DNA of 64,000 nt. Source: Nocardioides lacusdianchii (GTDB lineage: Bacteria > Actinomycetota > Actinomycetes > Propionibacteriales > Nocardioidaceae). The DNA lies in NCBI RefSeq assembly GCF_020102855.1, contig NZ_JADHZD010000001.1, positions 62,001 to 126,000 on the forward strand. The letters are read 5' to 3'. Below, one piece after another: positions 21,012 to 31,540 of this stretch (positions are counted from its first letter, which is position 1; each line of letters opens with the position of its first letter). Below the pieces are notes generated by a model. That model was not told where the DNA came from. It did not search any database and saw only the letters and a list, made by a program, of their open reading frames with translations. The position numbers and the translations under genes are program-made.

Positions 21012-22052
21012 TCAGCCGAGCGTGCTGGTGTCGATGACGAAGCGGTAGCGCACGTCGGAGGCGAGCACGCGCTCGTAGGCCTCGTTGACCTGGTCGGCGG
21101 CGATGACCTCGACCTCGCTGACGATGCCGTGCTCGGCGCAGAAGTCGAGCATCTCCTGGGTCTCGGCGATGCCGCCGATCATGGAGCCCGCGAACGTGCG
21201 GCGGTTGCTGAGCAGCGAGAACACGTTGAGGCTCAGCGGCTCGGCCGGGGCGCCGACGTTGACCATGGCGCCGTTGACGGCGAGCAGCCCGAGGTAGGCG
21301 CTGACGTCGATCTTCGCGCTGACGGTGTTGATGATCAGGTCGAAGGAGCTCGCGAGCGCCTCGAAGGTGTCGGGGTCGCTGGTGGCGAAGTAGTGGTCGG
21401 CACCGAGGCGGAGGCCGTCCTCCTGCTTCTTCAGCGACTGCGAGAGCACCGTGACCTCCGCGCCCATGGCGTGCGCGATCTTGACGGCCATGTGGCCCAG
21501 CCCGCCGAGGCCGACGACCGCGACCCTCTTGCCGGGGCCGGCCTGCCAGTGCTTGAGCGGTGAGTACGTGGTGATGCCGGCGCACAGCAGCGGCGCGGCA
21601 GCCGCGGCGTCGAGGCTCTCGGGCACCGAGAGCACGTAGTCGGCGTCGACCACGACGTGGGTGGAGTAGCCGCCCTGGGTGGTGGTGCCGTCGCGGTCGG
21701 TGGCGGCGTACGTGCCGACCATGCCGTCGCGGCAGTACTGCTCGTCGCCGTTGCGGCAGTTGTCGCACGTCCCGCACGATTTGACCATGCAGCCGACTCC
21801 CACGCGGTCGCCGACCGCGTGGCGGGCGACGTCCGAGCCGACCTCGGTGACGGTGCCGACGATCTCGTGGCCGGGCACGACGGGGAAGGGCTGCGGGCCC
21901 CAGTCGCCGTTGACGGTGTGGATGTCGGAGTGGCAGATGCCGGCGTAGTCGACGGCGATCAGCACGTCGTTGGCGCCGACCTCGCGGCGCTCGATCGTGG
22001 TGGGGGCCAGGGGCTGGCCGGCGGAGGGTGCTGCGTAGGCGTTGACGCGCAT
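21012..22052 (-). CDS. Zinc-dependent alcohol dehydrogenase, NADP-type (AdhC/YahK-like)
   Basis: A 346-residue medium-chain dehydrogenase. Catalytic zinc ligands are in GICHSDIH (Cys about 40) and GHEIVG; the structural zinc site is CGTCDNC followed by C. The nucleotide fold has [11 protein letters not shown] (about 180). The overall pattern resembles mycobacterial AdhC and E. coli YahK, which reduce aldehydes with NADPH. It lies 51 bases downstream of the MerR gene in the same direction, so it is probably regulated by it in response to a reactive aldehyde or redox stress. Confidence 0.9.
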   Translation of the reverse strand: MRVNAYAAPSAGQPLAPTTIERREVGANDVLIAVDYAGICHSDIHTVNGDWGPQPFPVVPGHEIVGTVTEVGSDVARHAVGDRVGVGCMVKSCGTCDNCRNGDEQYCRDGMVGTYAATDRDGTTTQGGYSTHVVVDADYVLSVPESLDAAAAAPLLCAGITTYSPLKHWQAGPGKRVAVVGLGGLGHMAVKIAHAMGAEVTVLSQSLKKQEDGLRLGADHYFATSDPDTFEALASSFDLIINTVSAKIDVSAYLGLLAVNGAMVNVGAPAEPLSLNVFSLLSNRRTFAGSMIGGIAETQEMLDFCAEHGIVSEVEVIAADQVNEAYERVLASDVRYRFVIDTSTLG

Positions 22053-22103
22053 GCGGACGTCTTCCGTTCTCTCGAGGGGTGTGGACCGATCCGGGGTGCC
22101 GGG

Positions 22104-22565
22104 TCAGTCGTGCGCGACCGCGCGCAGCTCGTCGGCGAGCTCGCGGGCGCTGCGGGAGATCCGCTCGCTCCGGGCGGTGTCGCCCTCGCGGACGGCCTGC
22201 CAGTAGGCGATCTTGAGGTCGACGTAGCGCTGCCGCAGGACGAGCGCCTCGGCCTCGGCCGCGAGCCGCACCTGCTGTTCCTCGAGCAGCCGCTGCTGGT
22301 CGGCGGCCGCCTCGGCGCCCAGGCGGTTGTTGTCCATGTAGACGCGCATGTCACCGATCGACATGCCGGTGGCGGCCAGGCAGGAGACCCACATGAGCTG
22401 GTCGAGGTCGCCCTCGCCGTAGACGCGGTGCCCGCTGCTCGCGCCGCGGCTCACCGGGGCGATGACGCCCACCTGCTCGTAGTAGCGCAACGTGCTGGCC
22501 GGCAGCCCGGTGAGGGCTGCCGCCTCCTTGATGGAGTAGCTGCGAGGAGCTGCGTCGGTGGTCAC
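22104..22565 (-). CDS. MerR-family transcriptional regulator
   Basis: A 153-residue protein. The N-terminal MerR helix-turn-helix and wing, YSIKEAAALTGLPASTLRYY and GVIAPVSRG, span about residues 10-75, followed by a long dimerisation helix rich in Glu/Gln/Arg. No metal-binding cysteine cluster is visible, so it resembles AdhR-type aldehyde or redox sensors. The start is GTG at 22565, 7 bases after TACCGT. A palindrome between its own -35 and -10 boxes fits autoregulation. The neighbouring dehydrogenase is the likely target. Confidence 0.88.
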   Translation of the reverse strand: MTTDAAPRSYSIKEAAALTGLPASTLRYYEQVGVIAPVSRGASSGHRVYGEGDLDQLMWVSCLAATGMSIGDMRVYMDNNRLGAEAAADQQRLLEEQQVRLAAEAEALVLRQRYVDLKIAYWQAVREGDTARSERISRSARELADELRAVAHD

Positions 22566-22572
22566 GTCATCG

Positions 22573-22602
22573 ACGGTAGGAACTTCGAGCACTCGAAGTC
22601 AA
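22573..22602 (-). promoter_or_regulatory. MerR promoter with spacer palindrome
   Basis: TTGACT (22602-22597) and TACCGT (22578-22573) are separated by 18 bases, longer than the optimum. The inverted repeat CTTCGAG (22583-22589), CA, CTCGAAG (22592-22598) lies in this spacer, the classical placement for MerR operators. The transcript should be leaderless at 22565. Confidence 0.7.
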
Positions 22603-22632
22603 AGGCCGGCCGTCGCGCTTGTCCGCGGGTCC

Positions 22633-22638
22633 TAGTCT
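22633..22638 (+). promoter_or_regulatory. -10 box for leaderless DUF2236 gene
   Basis: TAGTCT ends 7 bases before the GTG at 22646. Confidence 0.55.
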
Positions 22639-22645
22639 CGACCAC

Positions 22646-23515
22646 GTGACCCTCCGCGAGCGCCTCGGCGCCGAGCTGTTCCGCAAGGTGGCCGGGCCCA
22701 ACGGCGAGCAGGCACGCGAGCGCGTCCACGGCACGCCCGGGCCGCGGTGGTTCGCCCCCGACTCCCCGATCGCGCGCGTGCACGGCGATGCGTCGATGTT
22801 CGTCGGTGGCATCCGCGCGGTCATGCTCCAGTCGCTCCACCCCGCCGCCATGCAGGGCGTGGCCGACCACTCGGGCTACCGCGGCGACATGTGGGGCCGG
22901 CTCGCGCAGGTCTCCACCTACATCGCGATGACGACCTTCGGCACCGAGCGCGACGCGCTCCAGGTCATCCGCGCCGTGCAGCGCGCGCACGAGTCGGTCA
23001 CCGGCACGATGCCCGACGGCTCGGCGTACGCCGCCAACGACCCGCACCTGCTCGGCTGGGTCCACGTCGCCGAGATCGACAGCTTCCTCGCCGCCCACGA
23101 CCGCTACGGCCAGCAGCGGCTCGTCGGACGCGACCGCGACACCTACGTCGCGCAGACCGCCGTCGCGGCCGAGCACCTCGGCGTGATCGGGGCACCGCGG
23201 ACCGAGGCCGAGCTGCGCACGGTCCTCGAGGCCTACGCCCACGAGCTGCGCGCCACGCCCGAGGCCCGCGAGGCCATCTCCTTCCTCCTGCTCCACCCCG
23301 ACCTGCCGCTCGCGGCCCGCCCGGGCTACCTGTCGCTGGCGGCCGCTGCGATCGGCCTGCTCCCGACGGAGGCCAGGCGCGAGCTGCGCCTGCCGCCGGT
23401 GCCGCCGCTGACCAACCGCGTGCTGGGCCAGCTCGGCACCCGCACCATCCGCTGGGCGATGTCGTCAGGGCACGAACGCGCGCGGGGGCTCCAGCAGGAG
23501 ACAGCTCGGGCATGA
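22646..23515 (+). CDS. Oxygenase MpaB / DUF2236 family protein
   Basis: A 289-residue DUF2236 protein, a family that includes MpaB and the latex-clearing protein Lcp, which use a b-type haem. The conserved block MLQSLHPAAMQGVADHS (His about residues 73 and 81) and the later GWVHVAEIDSF carry candidate haem-region residues. The substrate is unknown. The start is GTG at 22646 after a TAGTCT box. Its stop overlaps the start of the HD-domain gene (ATGA). It is divergent from merR, so the two promoters are adjacent. Confidence 0.88.
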   Translation: MTLRERLGAELFRKVAGPNGEQARERVHGTPGPRWFAPDSPIARVHGDASMFVGGIRAVMLQSLHPAAMQGVADHSGYRGDMWGRLAQVSTYIAMTTFGTERDALQVIRAVQRAHESVTGTMPDGSAYAANDPHLLGWVHVAEIDSFLAAHDRYGQQRLVGRDRDTYVAQTAVAAEHLGVIGAPRTEAELRTVLEAYAHELRATPEAREAISFLLLHPDLPLAARPGYLSLAAAAIGLLPTEARRELRLPPVPPLTNRVLGQLGTRTIRWAMSSGHERARGLQQETARA

Positions 23516-24090
23516 GCCTCGCCGAGCGTTGGCCGTTGCCCGACCACCACGACCTGCGCGACGAGCTGCTCACCGCCTGGGACCGCCCCGGCTACCACGA
23601 CCGGCTCCACCTGGCCGAGGTGCTCGACCGCCTCGAGCTGCTCGCCGCCTCCGGCGCGGGCTTCGACGCCACGACCGTGGCGCTGGCGGCGTGGTTCCAC
23701 GACGCCGTCTACGACGGCGGCGCCGACGACGAGGAGCGGTCGGCGCAGTGGGCCGAGCGCGCCCTCCCGGCGTCATACGCCGACGAGGTGGCCCGGTTGG
23801 TGCGGATGACCGCGCACCACCGACCGGCCGACGACGACGCTCCCGGCTGCGCGCTGAGCGACGCCGACCTGGCGATCCTGGCGGCTCCGCGGGAGCGCTA
23901 CGACGCCTACGCCGCCGGCGTGCGGGCCGACTTCGCCCACGTCGCGGAGGCGGACTTCCGTGCCGGGCGGGCGGCCGTGCTGCGCGACCTGGCCGCGAAG
24001 CCGCACCTCTTCCACACCACGCAGGGGCGCGCGCTGTGGGAGGCCACCGCGCGGGCCAACCTCGAGCGGGAGATCAGCGACCTGGGGTGA
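23512..24090 (+). CDS. HD-superfamily metal-dependent phosphohydrolase-like protein
   Basis: A 192-residue protein of the predicted HD phosphohydrolase group. YHDRLHLAEVLDRLE (about residues 24-38) and AAWFHDAVYDG (about 60-70) give the His and HD metal ligands, with RMTAHHRP further on. The substrate is unknown. It starts inside the stop of the DUF2236 gene, so the two are translationally coupled. It ends convergent with the GntR gene at a shared hairpin. Confidence 0.88.
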   Translation: MSLAERWPLPDHHDLRDELLTAWDRPGYHDRLHLAEVLDRLELLAASGAGFDATTVALAAWFHDAVYDGGADDEERSAQWAERALPASYADEVARLVRMTAHHRPADDDAPGCALSDADLAILAAPRERYDAYAAGVRADFAHVAEADFRAGRAAVLRDLAAKPHLFHTTQGRALWEATARANLEREISDLG

Positions 24091-24111
24091 GCCGGGCGCC
24101 GCGCCGGCTCA
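24088..24111. terminator. Bidirectional hairpin over two convergent stop codons
   Basis: TGAGCCGG (24088-24095) and CCGGCTCA (24104-24111) are perfect 8-base arms around GCGCCGCG. The left arm contains the stop codon of the HD gene and the right arm that of the GntR gene. There is no T tract, which is usual at this GC content. Confidence 0.6.
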
Positions 24112-24831
24112 GCGGTCGGCGAGCTGGAGGTAGACGGTGAAGCGGTCGTGGCGGTAGCAGGTGCGCGAGACCTCCACGATGCGCCCCTCGGACACCGCCC
24201 GACGGGCGTGGCGCAGGACCGGGTCGCCCTCGGCGATCTCGAGCACCGCGGCCTCGTCGGCGCTCGCACGGTCGGCGCTGATGGAGTCCTCGACCTCGGT
24301 CGGGCGCAGGCCGCGGGCACCGAGCGCCTCGTAGAGGCTGGTGGGCGTGCCGTGCTGGAGGAAGCCGGGCAAGAGCACCTCGTTGAGGTAGGCGTCCTCG
24401 ACGCACACGATGGCCCCGTCGGCGCGACGGAGGCGACGCCAGTGCAGCACGGGGTCGCCGGGCGAGATGTCGAGCGCGCGTGCCACGCCCGGGCCGGCCT
24501 GCTCGACGCGGGCCAGCAGGGTCTGCGACTCCGGGAGCATGCCGCGGCGGCGGATCTCCTCGGTGAAGGACGTCAGGCGTCCGGCGGTCTTCGGCGGCTG
24601 CGCCACGAACGTGCCACGGCCGGGGATGCGCTCGAGCAGGCCCTCGGCGACGAGGGCGTCGAGCGCCTGGCGCACGGTCATCCGGGCGACACCGAAGCGT
24701 GCCACGAGCTCGCGCTCGGAGGGGGCCGCCGAACCCGGGGGCTGCTCCTCGATGAGGCTCCGGACGTGCTCCCGGACCTGGACGTGCTTCAACGCCCGCT
24801 GTCGCGGGACGACGACGTCGACCGGATCCAT
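24109..24831 (-). CDS. GntR/HutC-family regulator with UTRA domain
   Basis: A 240-residue regulator. The N-terminal GntR winged helix (about residues 15-78) contains SERELVARFGVARMTVRQAL and RIPGRGTFV. The C-terminal UTRA ligand domain runs to the end, with LYEALGARGLRPTEVE and VLRHARRAV. HutC-subfamily regulators sense sugar phosphates or amino-acid-derived ligands; no target operon is adjacent. ATG at 24831 is chosen because TATGTT lies 7 bases upstream. An upstream ATG gives a non-conserved extension. It is divergent from alkB. Confidence 0.88.
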   Translation of the reverse strand: MDPVDVVVPRQRALKHVQVREHVRSLIEEQPPGSAAPSERELVARFGVARMTVRQALDALVAEGLLERIPGRGTFVAQPPKTAGRLTSFTEEIRRRGMLPESQTLLARVEQAGPGVARALDISPGDPVLHWRRLRRADGAIVCVEDAYLNEVLLPGFLQHGTPTSLYEALGARGLRPTEVEDSISADRASADEAAVLEIAEGDPVLRHARRAVSEGRIVEVSRTCYRHDRFTVYLQLADR

Positions 24832-24838
24832 GCCTGCC

Positions 24839-24880
24839 AACATAGGACTGGGCTGGACCGGTGTCTCCGCTTTGACGGAG
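24839..24880 (-). promoter_or_regulatory. GntR gene promoter region and inverted repeat
   Basis: TATGTT (24844-24839) lies 7 bases before the ATG at 24831. A GAGACA-like -35 lies 17 bases further upstream. It overlaps the small inverted repeat CTCCG (24865-24869) and CGGAG (24876-24880), a candidate autoregulatory site. Confidence 0.45.
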
Positions 24881-24910
24881 TCTGTGGTAAAGACTTGGAC
24901 AACCTGTGGA

Positions 24911-24926
24911 TCGAACATCCGTTCGA
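24911..24926. promoter_or_regulatory. SOS box (LexA operator), perfect palindrome
   Basis: TCGAAC, ATCC, GTTCGA matches the actinobacterial LexA consensus (TCGAAC-N4-GTTCGA) at every fixed position. It covers the expected -35 position for the TAGGCT box of the downstream AlkB-like gene, so LexA binding should block its transcription. Confidence 0.88.
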
Positions 24927-24935
24927 TCGATGCGC

Positions 24936-24941
24936 TAGGCT
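24936..24941 (+). promoter_or_regulatory. -10 box for leaderless alkB-like gene
   Basis: TAGGCT ends 6 bases before the GTG at 24948. The SOS box lies 9 bases upstream of it. Confidence 0.65.
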
Positions 24942-24947
24942 GTCGAC

Positions 24948-25559
24948 GTGGACTTCCAGACGTCCCTCTTCGCCGACCACGCGCCCGCTGCGAGCGGGCT
25001 CGCGCCCGAGCGCCTGGCGCTCTCGCACGGCGCCTGGGTCGACGTCCAGCGCGACTGGCTGGGCGACCCCGACGGCGTCTTCACCGCGCTCGTCGAGCGC
25101 GTGCCGTGGCGCTCCGAGCGTCGCGAGATGTACGACGCCGTGGTCGACGTGCCCCGCCTGGTGCACACCTACCTGCCCGGCGTCCGTCTCCCCCACGCGG
25201 TGCTCGAGCGCGCACGTGACGACCTGAGCGCGCACTACCTCCCCGAGCTGGGCGAGCCGTTCGTGAGCGCCGGGTGCTGCTACTACCGCGACGGCCGCGA
25301 CTCCGTGGCGTGGCACGGCGACACGATCGGTCGCGGCAGCAGCGCCGACACGATGGTGGCCATCGTCAGCGTCGGCGACCCCCGCCGCCTGCTGCTGCGT
25401 CCGCGCGGCGGCGGGGAATCGGTCGCACTGACCATGGGGCACGGGGACCTCGTGGTGATGGGCGGCTCGTGCCAGCGCACCTGGGAGCACTCCGTGCCCA
25501 AGGTGGCCCGCTCCGGGCCGCGCATCTCCGTGCAGTTCCGCCCGCTCGGCGTGTTCTGA
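24948..25559 (+). CDS. AlkB-like 2-oxoglutarate/Fe(II) dioxygenase
   Basis: A 203-residue protein of the AlkB family, which removes alkyl groups from damaged bases by oxidation. Iron ligands are the HxD in VAWHGDTIGR (about residues 123-125) and the distal His in TWEHSVPKV (about 181). The Arg pair in RSGPRISVQFR should bind 2-oxoglutarate and substrate. A clean SOS box in its promoter supports a DNA-repair role. The start is GTG at 24948. It ends convergent with coxG. Confidence 0.92.
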   Translation: MDFQTSLFADHAPAASGLAPERLALSHGAWVDVQRDWLGDPDGVFTALVERVPWRSERREMYDAVVDVPRLVHTYLPGVRLPHAVLERARDDLSAHYLPELGEPFVSAGCCYYRDGRDSVAWHGDTIGRGSSADTMVAIVSVGDPRRLLLRPRGGGESVALTMGHGDLVVMGGSCQRTWEHSVPKVARSGPRISVQFRPLGVF

Positions 25560-25565
25560 AGCGCC

Positions 25566-26246
25566 TCAGCGCCTGAGCAGCCGCCTCAGCAGCAGCAGAC
25601 CCACCACCGCGGCCAGGGCCGGCTTCCAGTAGGTGCGAGCCAGGATCGGCAGCACCGCGCTGCCGAGGTCGAGCGCCTCGGTGGGCGGGGGCGGCGGGGG
25701 CCTGAGCGGCGTCGGCGGCGTAGGCGGGGCGGCCGCGTGGGCGCCCGGCTGGGGCGTCGCGACCGGTGCCTCCGGTGCCGCGGTCTCCGGCTCGGGCTCC
25801 GGGGCCGCCAGTCGCTGCTCGAGGCAGGCGACGAACTGGCCGAGGAGCTTGTCGGAGACGTCCTGCATCACCCCGCGGCCGAACTGCGCGGGCTTGCCCG
25901 TGATCGCGAGGTCGGTCTCCACGGACACGTCGGTCGCGCCGCCGGTCGCGTCGGTCATCGTGACGGTGACCTTCGCGCCGGCGGTGCCGTTGCCGCGCTT
26001 GTCCTTGCCCTTGGCGTCGACGACGAAGCGGTGCGCCGCCTCGTCCTTCTCCACGAAGGTGCCCGAGCCGTTGTACTGCAGCGCGATCGGGCCGAGCTTC
26101 ACCTTCACCGAGCCGGCGAACGAGCTCTCGTCGGCCTCGGTGACCTGGGCGCCGGGGAAGCACTCGGCCACCGAGGCGATGTCGTTGAAGTGCGCCCAGG
26201 TCTCCTCGACGCCGATGGGGACGGTGAAGCGGTGGTTCAGCTCCAT
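25566..26246 (-). CDS. coxG: CoxG-like SRPBCC protein with membrane anchor
   Basis: A 226-residue protein. The N-terminal SRPBCC/CoxG domain (about residues 1-145) begins MELNHRFTVPIGVEETWAHF and contains FPGAQVTEAD and GKPAQFGRGVMQDVSDKLL. A Pro/Ala-rich linker and a C-terminal membrane helix (LAAVVGLLLLRRLLRR) follow. CoxG anchors CO dehydrogenase to the membrane in Afipia carboxidovorans. It starts 2 bases after the coxM stop and is the last gene of the coxS-L-M-G run. Confidence 0.88.
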   Translation of the reverse strand: MELNHRFTVPIGVEETWAHFNDIASVAECFPGAQVTEADESSFAGSVKVKLGPIALQYNGSGTFVEKDEAAHRFVVDAKGKDKRGNGTAGAKVTVTMTDATGGATDVSVETDLAITGKPAQFGRGVMQDVSDKLLGQFVACLEQRLAAPEPEPETAAPEAPVATPQPGAHAAAPPTPPTPLRPPPPPPTEALDLGSAVLPILARTYWKPALAAVVGLLLLRRLLRR

Positions 26247-26248
26247 CC

Positions 26249-27090
26249 CTAGACCCCCGCGGCCTTCAGGACGGCCCGGCCGGTGAGCACGCGCGCCAGG
26301 TGCTGGCGGTAGTCGGCGGCACCGTTGAGGTCCGAGGGCGGGTTGGTGCCCTCCGCAGCCAGCTCCGCCGCAGCGCGTACGCCGTCCCCGGTGGCCGTGG
26401 CGCCGGCGAGCGCCTGCTCGGTGGCGGTCGCTCGCAGCGGGGTGGAGCCCATGTTGGTCAGGCCCACGCGCGCCTCGTCGATGGAGCCCTTCACCGTCGC
26501 GGCGATCGCGACGATGGGCCACTGGTGCGCGACCCGCACGAACTTCTCGTAGTGCGCGCCCCACCCGGTGTGCTTGGGGACGCGCACCTCGGTGAGGATC
26601 TCGTCCTCGCCGATCGCGGTCTCGAAGAGGTCGACGAAGAAGTCCGAGGCCTCCACCGTCCGGGTGCCGCCGGCGCCGGCGATGACGAACTGCGCTCCCA
26701 GCGCGAGCGCCGGGGCACCGAGGTCGCCCGCGGGGTCGGCGTGCGCCAGGGCGCCACCGAACGTGCCACGGTGCCGGATCTGCGAGTCGGCGACCTCCGC
26801 GGCGGCCTTGGAGAGCAGCAGCGCGTGCTCCTTGACCAGTGCGTGGTCGCGTACGTCGTGGTGGGTGGTCATCGCGCCGATCACGATCGCGTCCCCGTCG
26901 TCGCGGATGCCGCGCAGGGAGGCGATGCCGCCGAGGTCGATGACGACCTCGGGGGCGTTGAGCCGCATCCTCAGCACCGGGAGCAGGCTCTGCCCACCGG
27001 CGAGGATCTTCGCGTCGTCGCCGTGCTGGCCGAGGGCCGACAGCGCCTCCTCGACCGACGTGGGTGCGAGGTAGTCGAACTGCACCGGGA

Positions 27091-27094
<4 letters not shown>
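26249..27094 (-). CDS. coxM: Molybdenum hydroxylase FAD-binding (medium) subunit
   Basis: A 281-residue FAD_binding_5/CO-dehydrogenase flavoprotein C domain subunit. FAD motifs are AGGQSLLP (about residues 32-39) and the IRHRGTFGGALAHADPAGD segment (about 107-125). It passes electrons from the [2Fe-2S] subunit to the acceptor. The start GTG overlaps the coxL stop (GTGA). The length is normal for the family. Confidence 0.92.
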
Positions 27095-30023
<2,929 letters not shown>

Positions 30024-30123
30024 CAGGCCACTCCCAGTTGAGTCCAGTGTGAGGCGGGTCACGTTGGAGCCGAACCTAGGTCGCGGTGGTTGGTCGGAGG
30101 TAGGTCGGTCTGGTCAGCCCGTC

Positions 30124-31350
30124 TCAGCGCGCCGACGCGAGCTTGCCCTTCAGCAGCGGGGCGATCGGGTGGTGCACCGGCAGGGACGCCAGGCAGGCCT
30201 CGACGACGGCGGTGTCGTAGGGCGCGAGCTCGCTGTAGCGCAGCACGGCGTCGGGGTCCGGGTGCGCCAGCAACGCCTCCCGGACGCTCACCGCGAGGTA
30301 GTCGCCCATCTGCACCAGCGCCGGGGAGTCGGTGCCGGGCAGCAGGTCGCCACCGTAGGCGCGCACGGCAGCGCGTACGTCGCCGCGGCGCAGCAGCCGC
30401 TGCACCTCCTCGATGTCGGTCGCCACCGGCATCGTCAGCCGGTAAGGGCGCGAGGACAGCTGGCCGGACAGGGCGGCGCGCAGGTGCGAGACCTCGGCCT
30501 TGAGCGTCGAGGTGGTGACCGCCGAGTCGCCGTAGAGCAGCGCGTGGAGGTGCTCGACCGAGAGCCCCTCGGGGTGCAGCGCGAGCAGCGCGAGGATCTC
30601 GGTCTGGCGCCGGTTGAGCAGCAGCCGCTGGCCGTCGAGCCACACCTCCGCCGTGCCGAGGAGCGTCAGCGTGAGGCCGGGGTCGCTGGGCCCGGCGGCC
30701 CCCACGTGCGTCGTACGCCGGTCGGCGGGCAGGGCACCCTCGATCAGCCGGGCCATCACCCGTGCCGTTGCGAGGCCGATCGGGTGCGTGCGGTCCCACG
30801 TGGTCGACAGGTCGATCACGCCCAGGGAGCGACCGGTCGCGGGGTCGAAGACGGGAGCGGCCCAGCACACCCAGTTGTGCACGACCTCGGCGTAGTGCTC
30901 GGCGCTGAACACCATCGACGGTGCGGCAGTGCGTCCCGCGATGGCGAGCGCGTTGGTGCCGACGCTGGCCTCGTCCCAGCGACCGCCCGGAACGAAGTTG
31001 ACCGTCTCGGCCTTGCGACGCATCACGCGACCGCCATAGGTCCACAGGATGCGGGTCTGCTCGTCGGTGACCGCGATGACGAGGTCGCCGTCCTCGGCGG
31101 TCCGACGCAGCTCGTCCTGGACCCGCTGGACCGCGGTCTGCAGGGGCGAGGTGTTCCAGAACTCCGCCGTGTCGCCCTCGTCGGCGAGCGGCGCCTCGGT
31201 CACGGTCGGCGAGACCACGCCCGAGAGCTGCCAGCTGCGCAGGATCTCGGGCCGGACGGCGGCCTCGGCCTCCTCCTCGCCGGCGGACACGAACTGCGTC
31301 CAGGCGCGCACCGCCCTCACGCGGCGGGCGTGCAGGTCATCGCTGGTCAT
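30124..31350 (-). CDS. GAF-domain regulator with C-terminal winged helix
   Basis: A 408-residue regulator. The N-terminal VRPEILRSWQLSG and the GAF domain (VIAVTDEQTRILWTYGG to IDLSTTW, about residues 75-215) resemble AcoR-type activators. There is no AAA+ sigma-54 domain. Instead, a winged-helix DNA-binding segment lies at about 245-320 (LLNRRQTEILALLALHPEG, TLKAEVSHLRAAL). ATG at 31350 follows AGGAG, with a TATGTT box further upstream. It precedes coxS on the same strand and probably controls the hydroxylase in response to a small ligand or redox state. Confidence 0.82.
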   Translation of the reverse strand: MTSDDLHARRVRAVRAWTQFVSAGEEEAEAAVRPEILRSWQLSGVVSPTVTEAPLADEGDTAEFWNTSPLQTAVQRVQDELRRTAEDGDLVIAVTDEQTRILWTYGGRVMRRKAETVNFVPGGRWDEASVGTNALAIAGRTAAPSMVFSAEHYAEVVHNWVCWAAPVFDPATGRSLGVIDLSTTWDRTHPIGLATARVMARLIEGALPADRRTTHVGAAGPSDPGLTLTLLGTAEVWLDGQRLLLNRRQTEILALLALHPEGLSVEHLHALLYGDSAVTTSTLKAEVSHLRAALSGQLSSRPYRLTMPVATDIEEVQRLLRRGDVRAAVRAYGGDLLPGTDSPALVQMGDYLAVSVREALLAHPDPDAVLRYSELAPYDTAVVEACLASLPVHHPIAPLLKGKLASAR

Positions 31351-31467
31351 GGCCACTCCTGATGAGTCGCGGCCAACATAGCCCGGGTGTGATGAGCGCA
31401 ACAGGGAACGCGTCATCCACTCGCTCGGACGCGTGGCCGAATCAGCCCGCGCCTGGCTCCACTCGGC

Positions 31468-31508
31468 GGTCGAGTAGCCCGCGAGGAACGAGCGGGCGTA
31501 TCGAGACC
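31468..31508. repeat. 41-base palindromic repeat, intergenic copy
   Basis: The ends GGTCGAGTA and TATCGAGACC are near complements, and the inner arms CCCGC and GCGGG pair around GAGGAACGA. A second 41-base copy lies inside the DUF222-HNH gene at 32390-32430. This copy ends 33 bases before that gene's start codon. No other feature was seen in this 190-base gap apart from the flanking promoters. Confidence 0.8.
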
Positions 31509-31527
31509 TACTGTCGGTGGGCTCCCA

Positions 31528-31533
31528 TAGGAT
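31528..31533 (+). promoter_or_regulatory. -10 box for leaderless DUF222-HNH gene
   Basis: TAGGAT ends 7 bases before the ATG at 31541. Confidence 0.55.
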
Positions 31534-31540
31534 CGAACGC

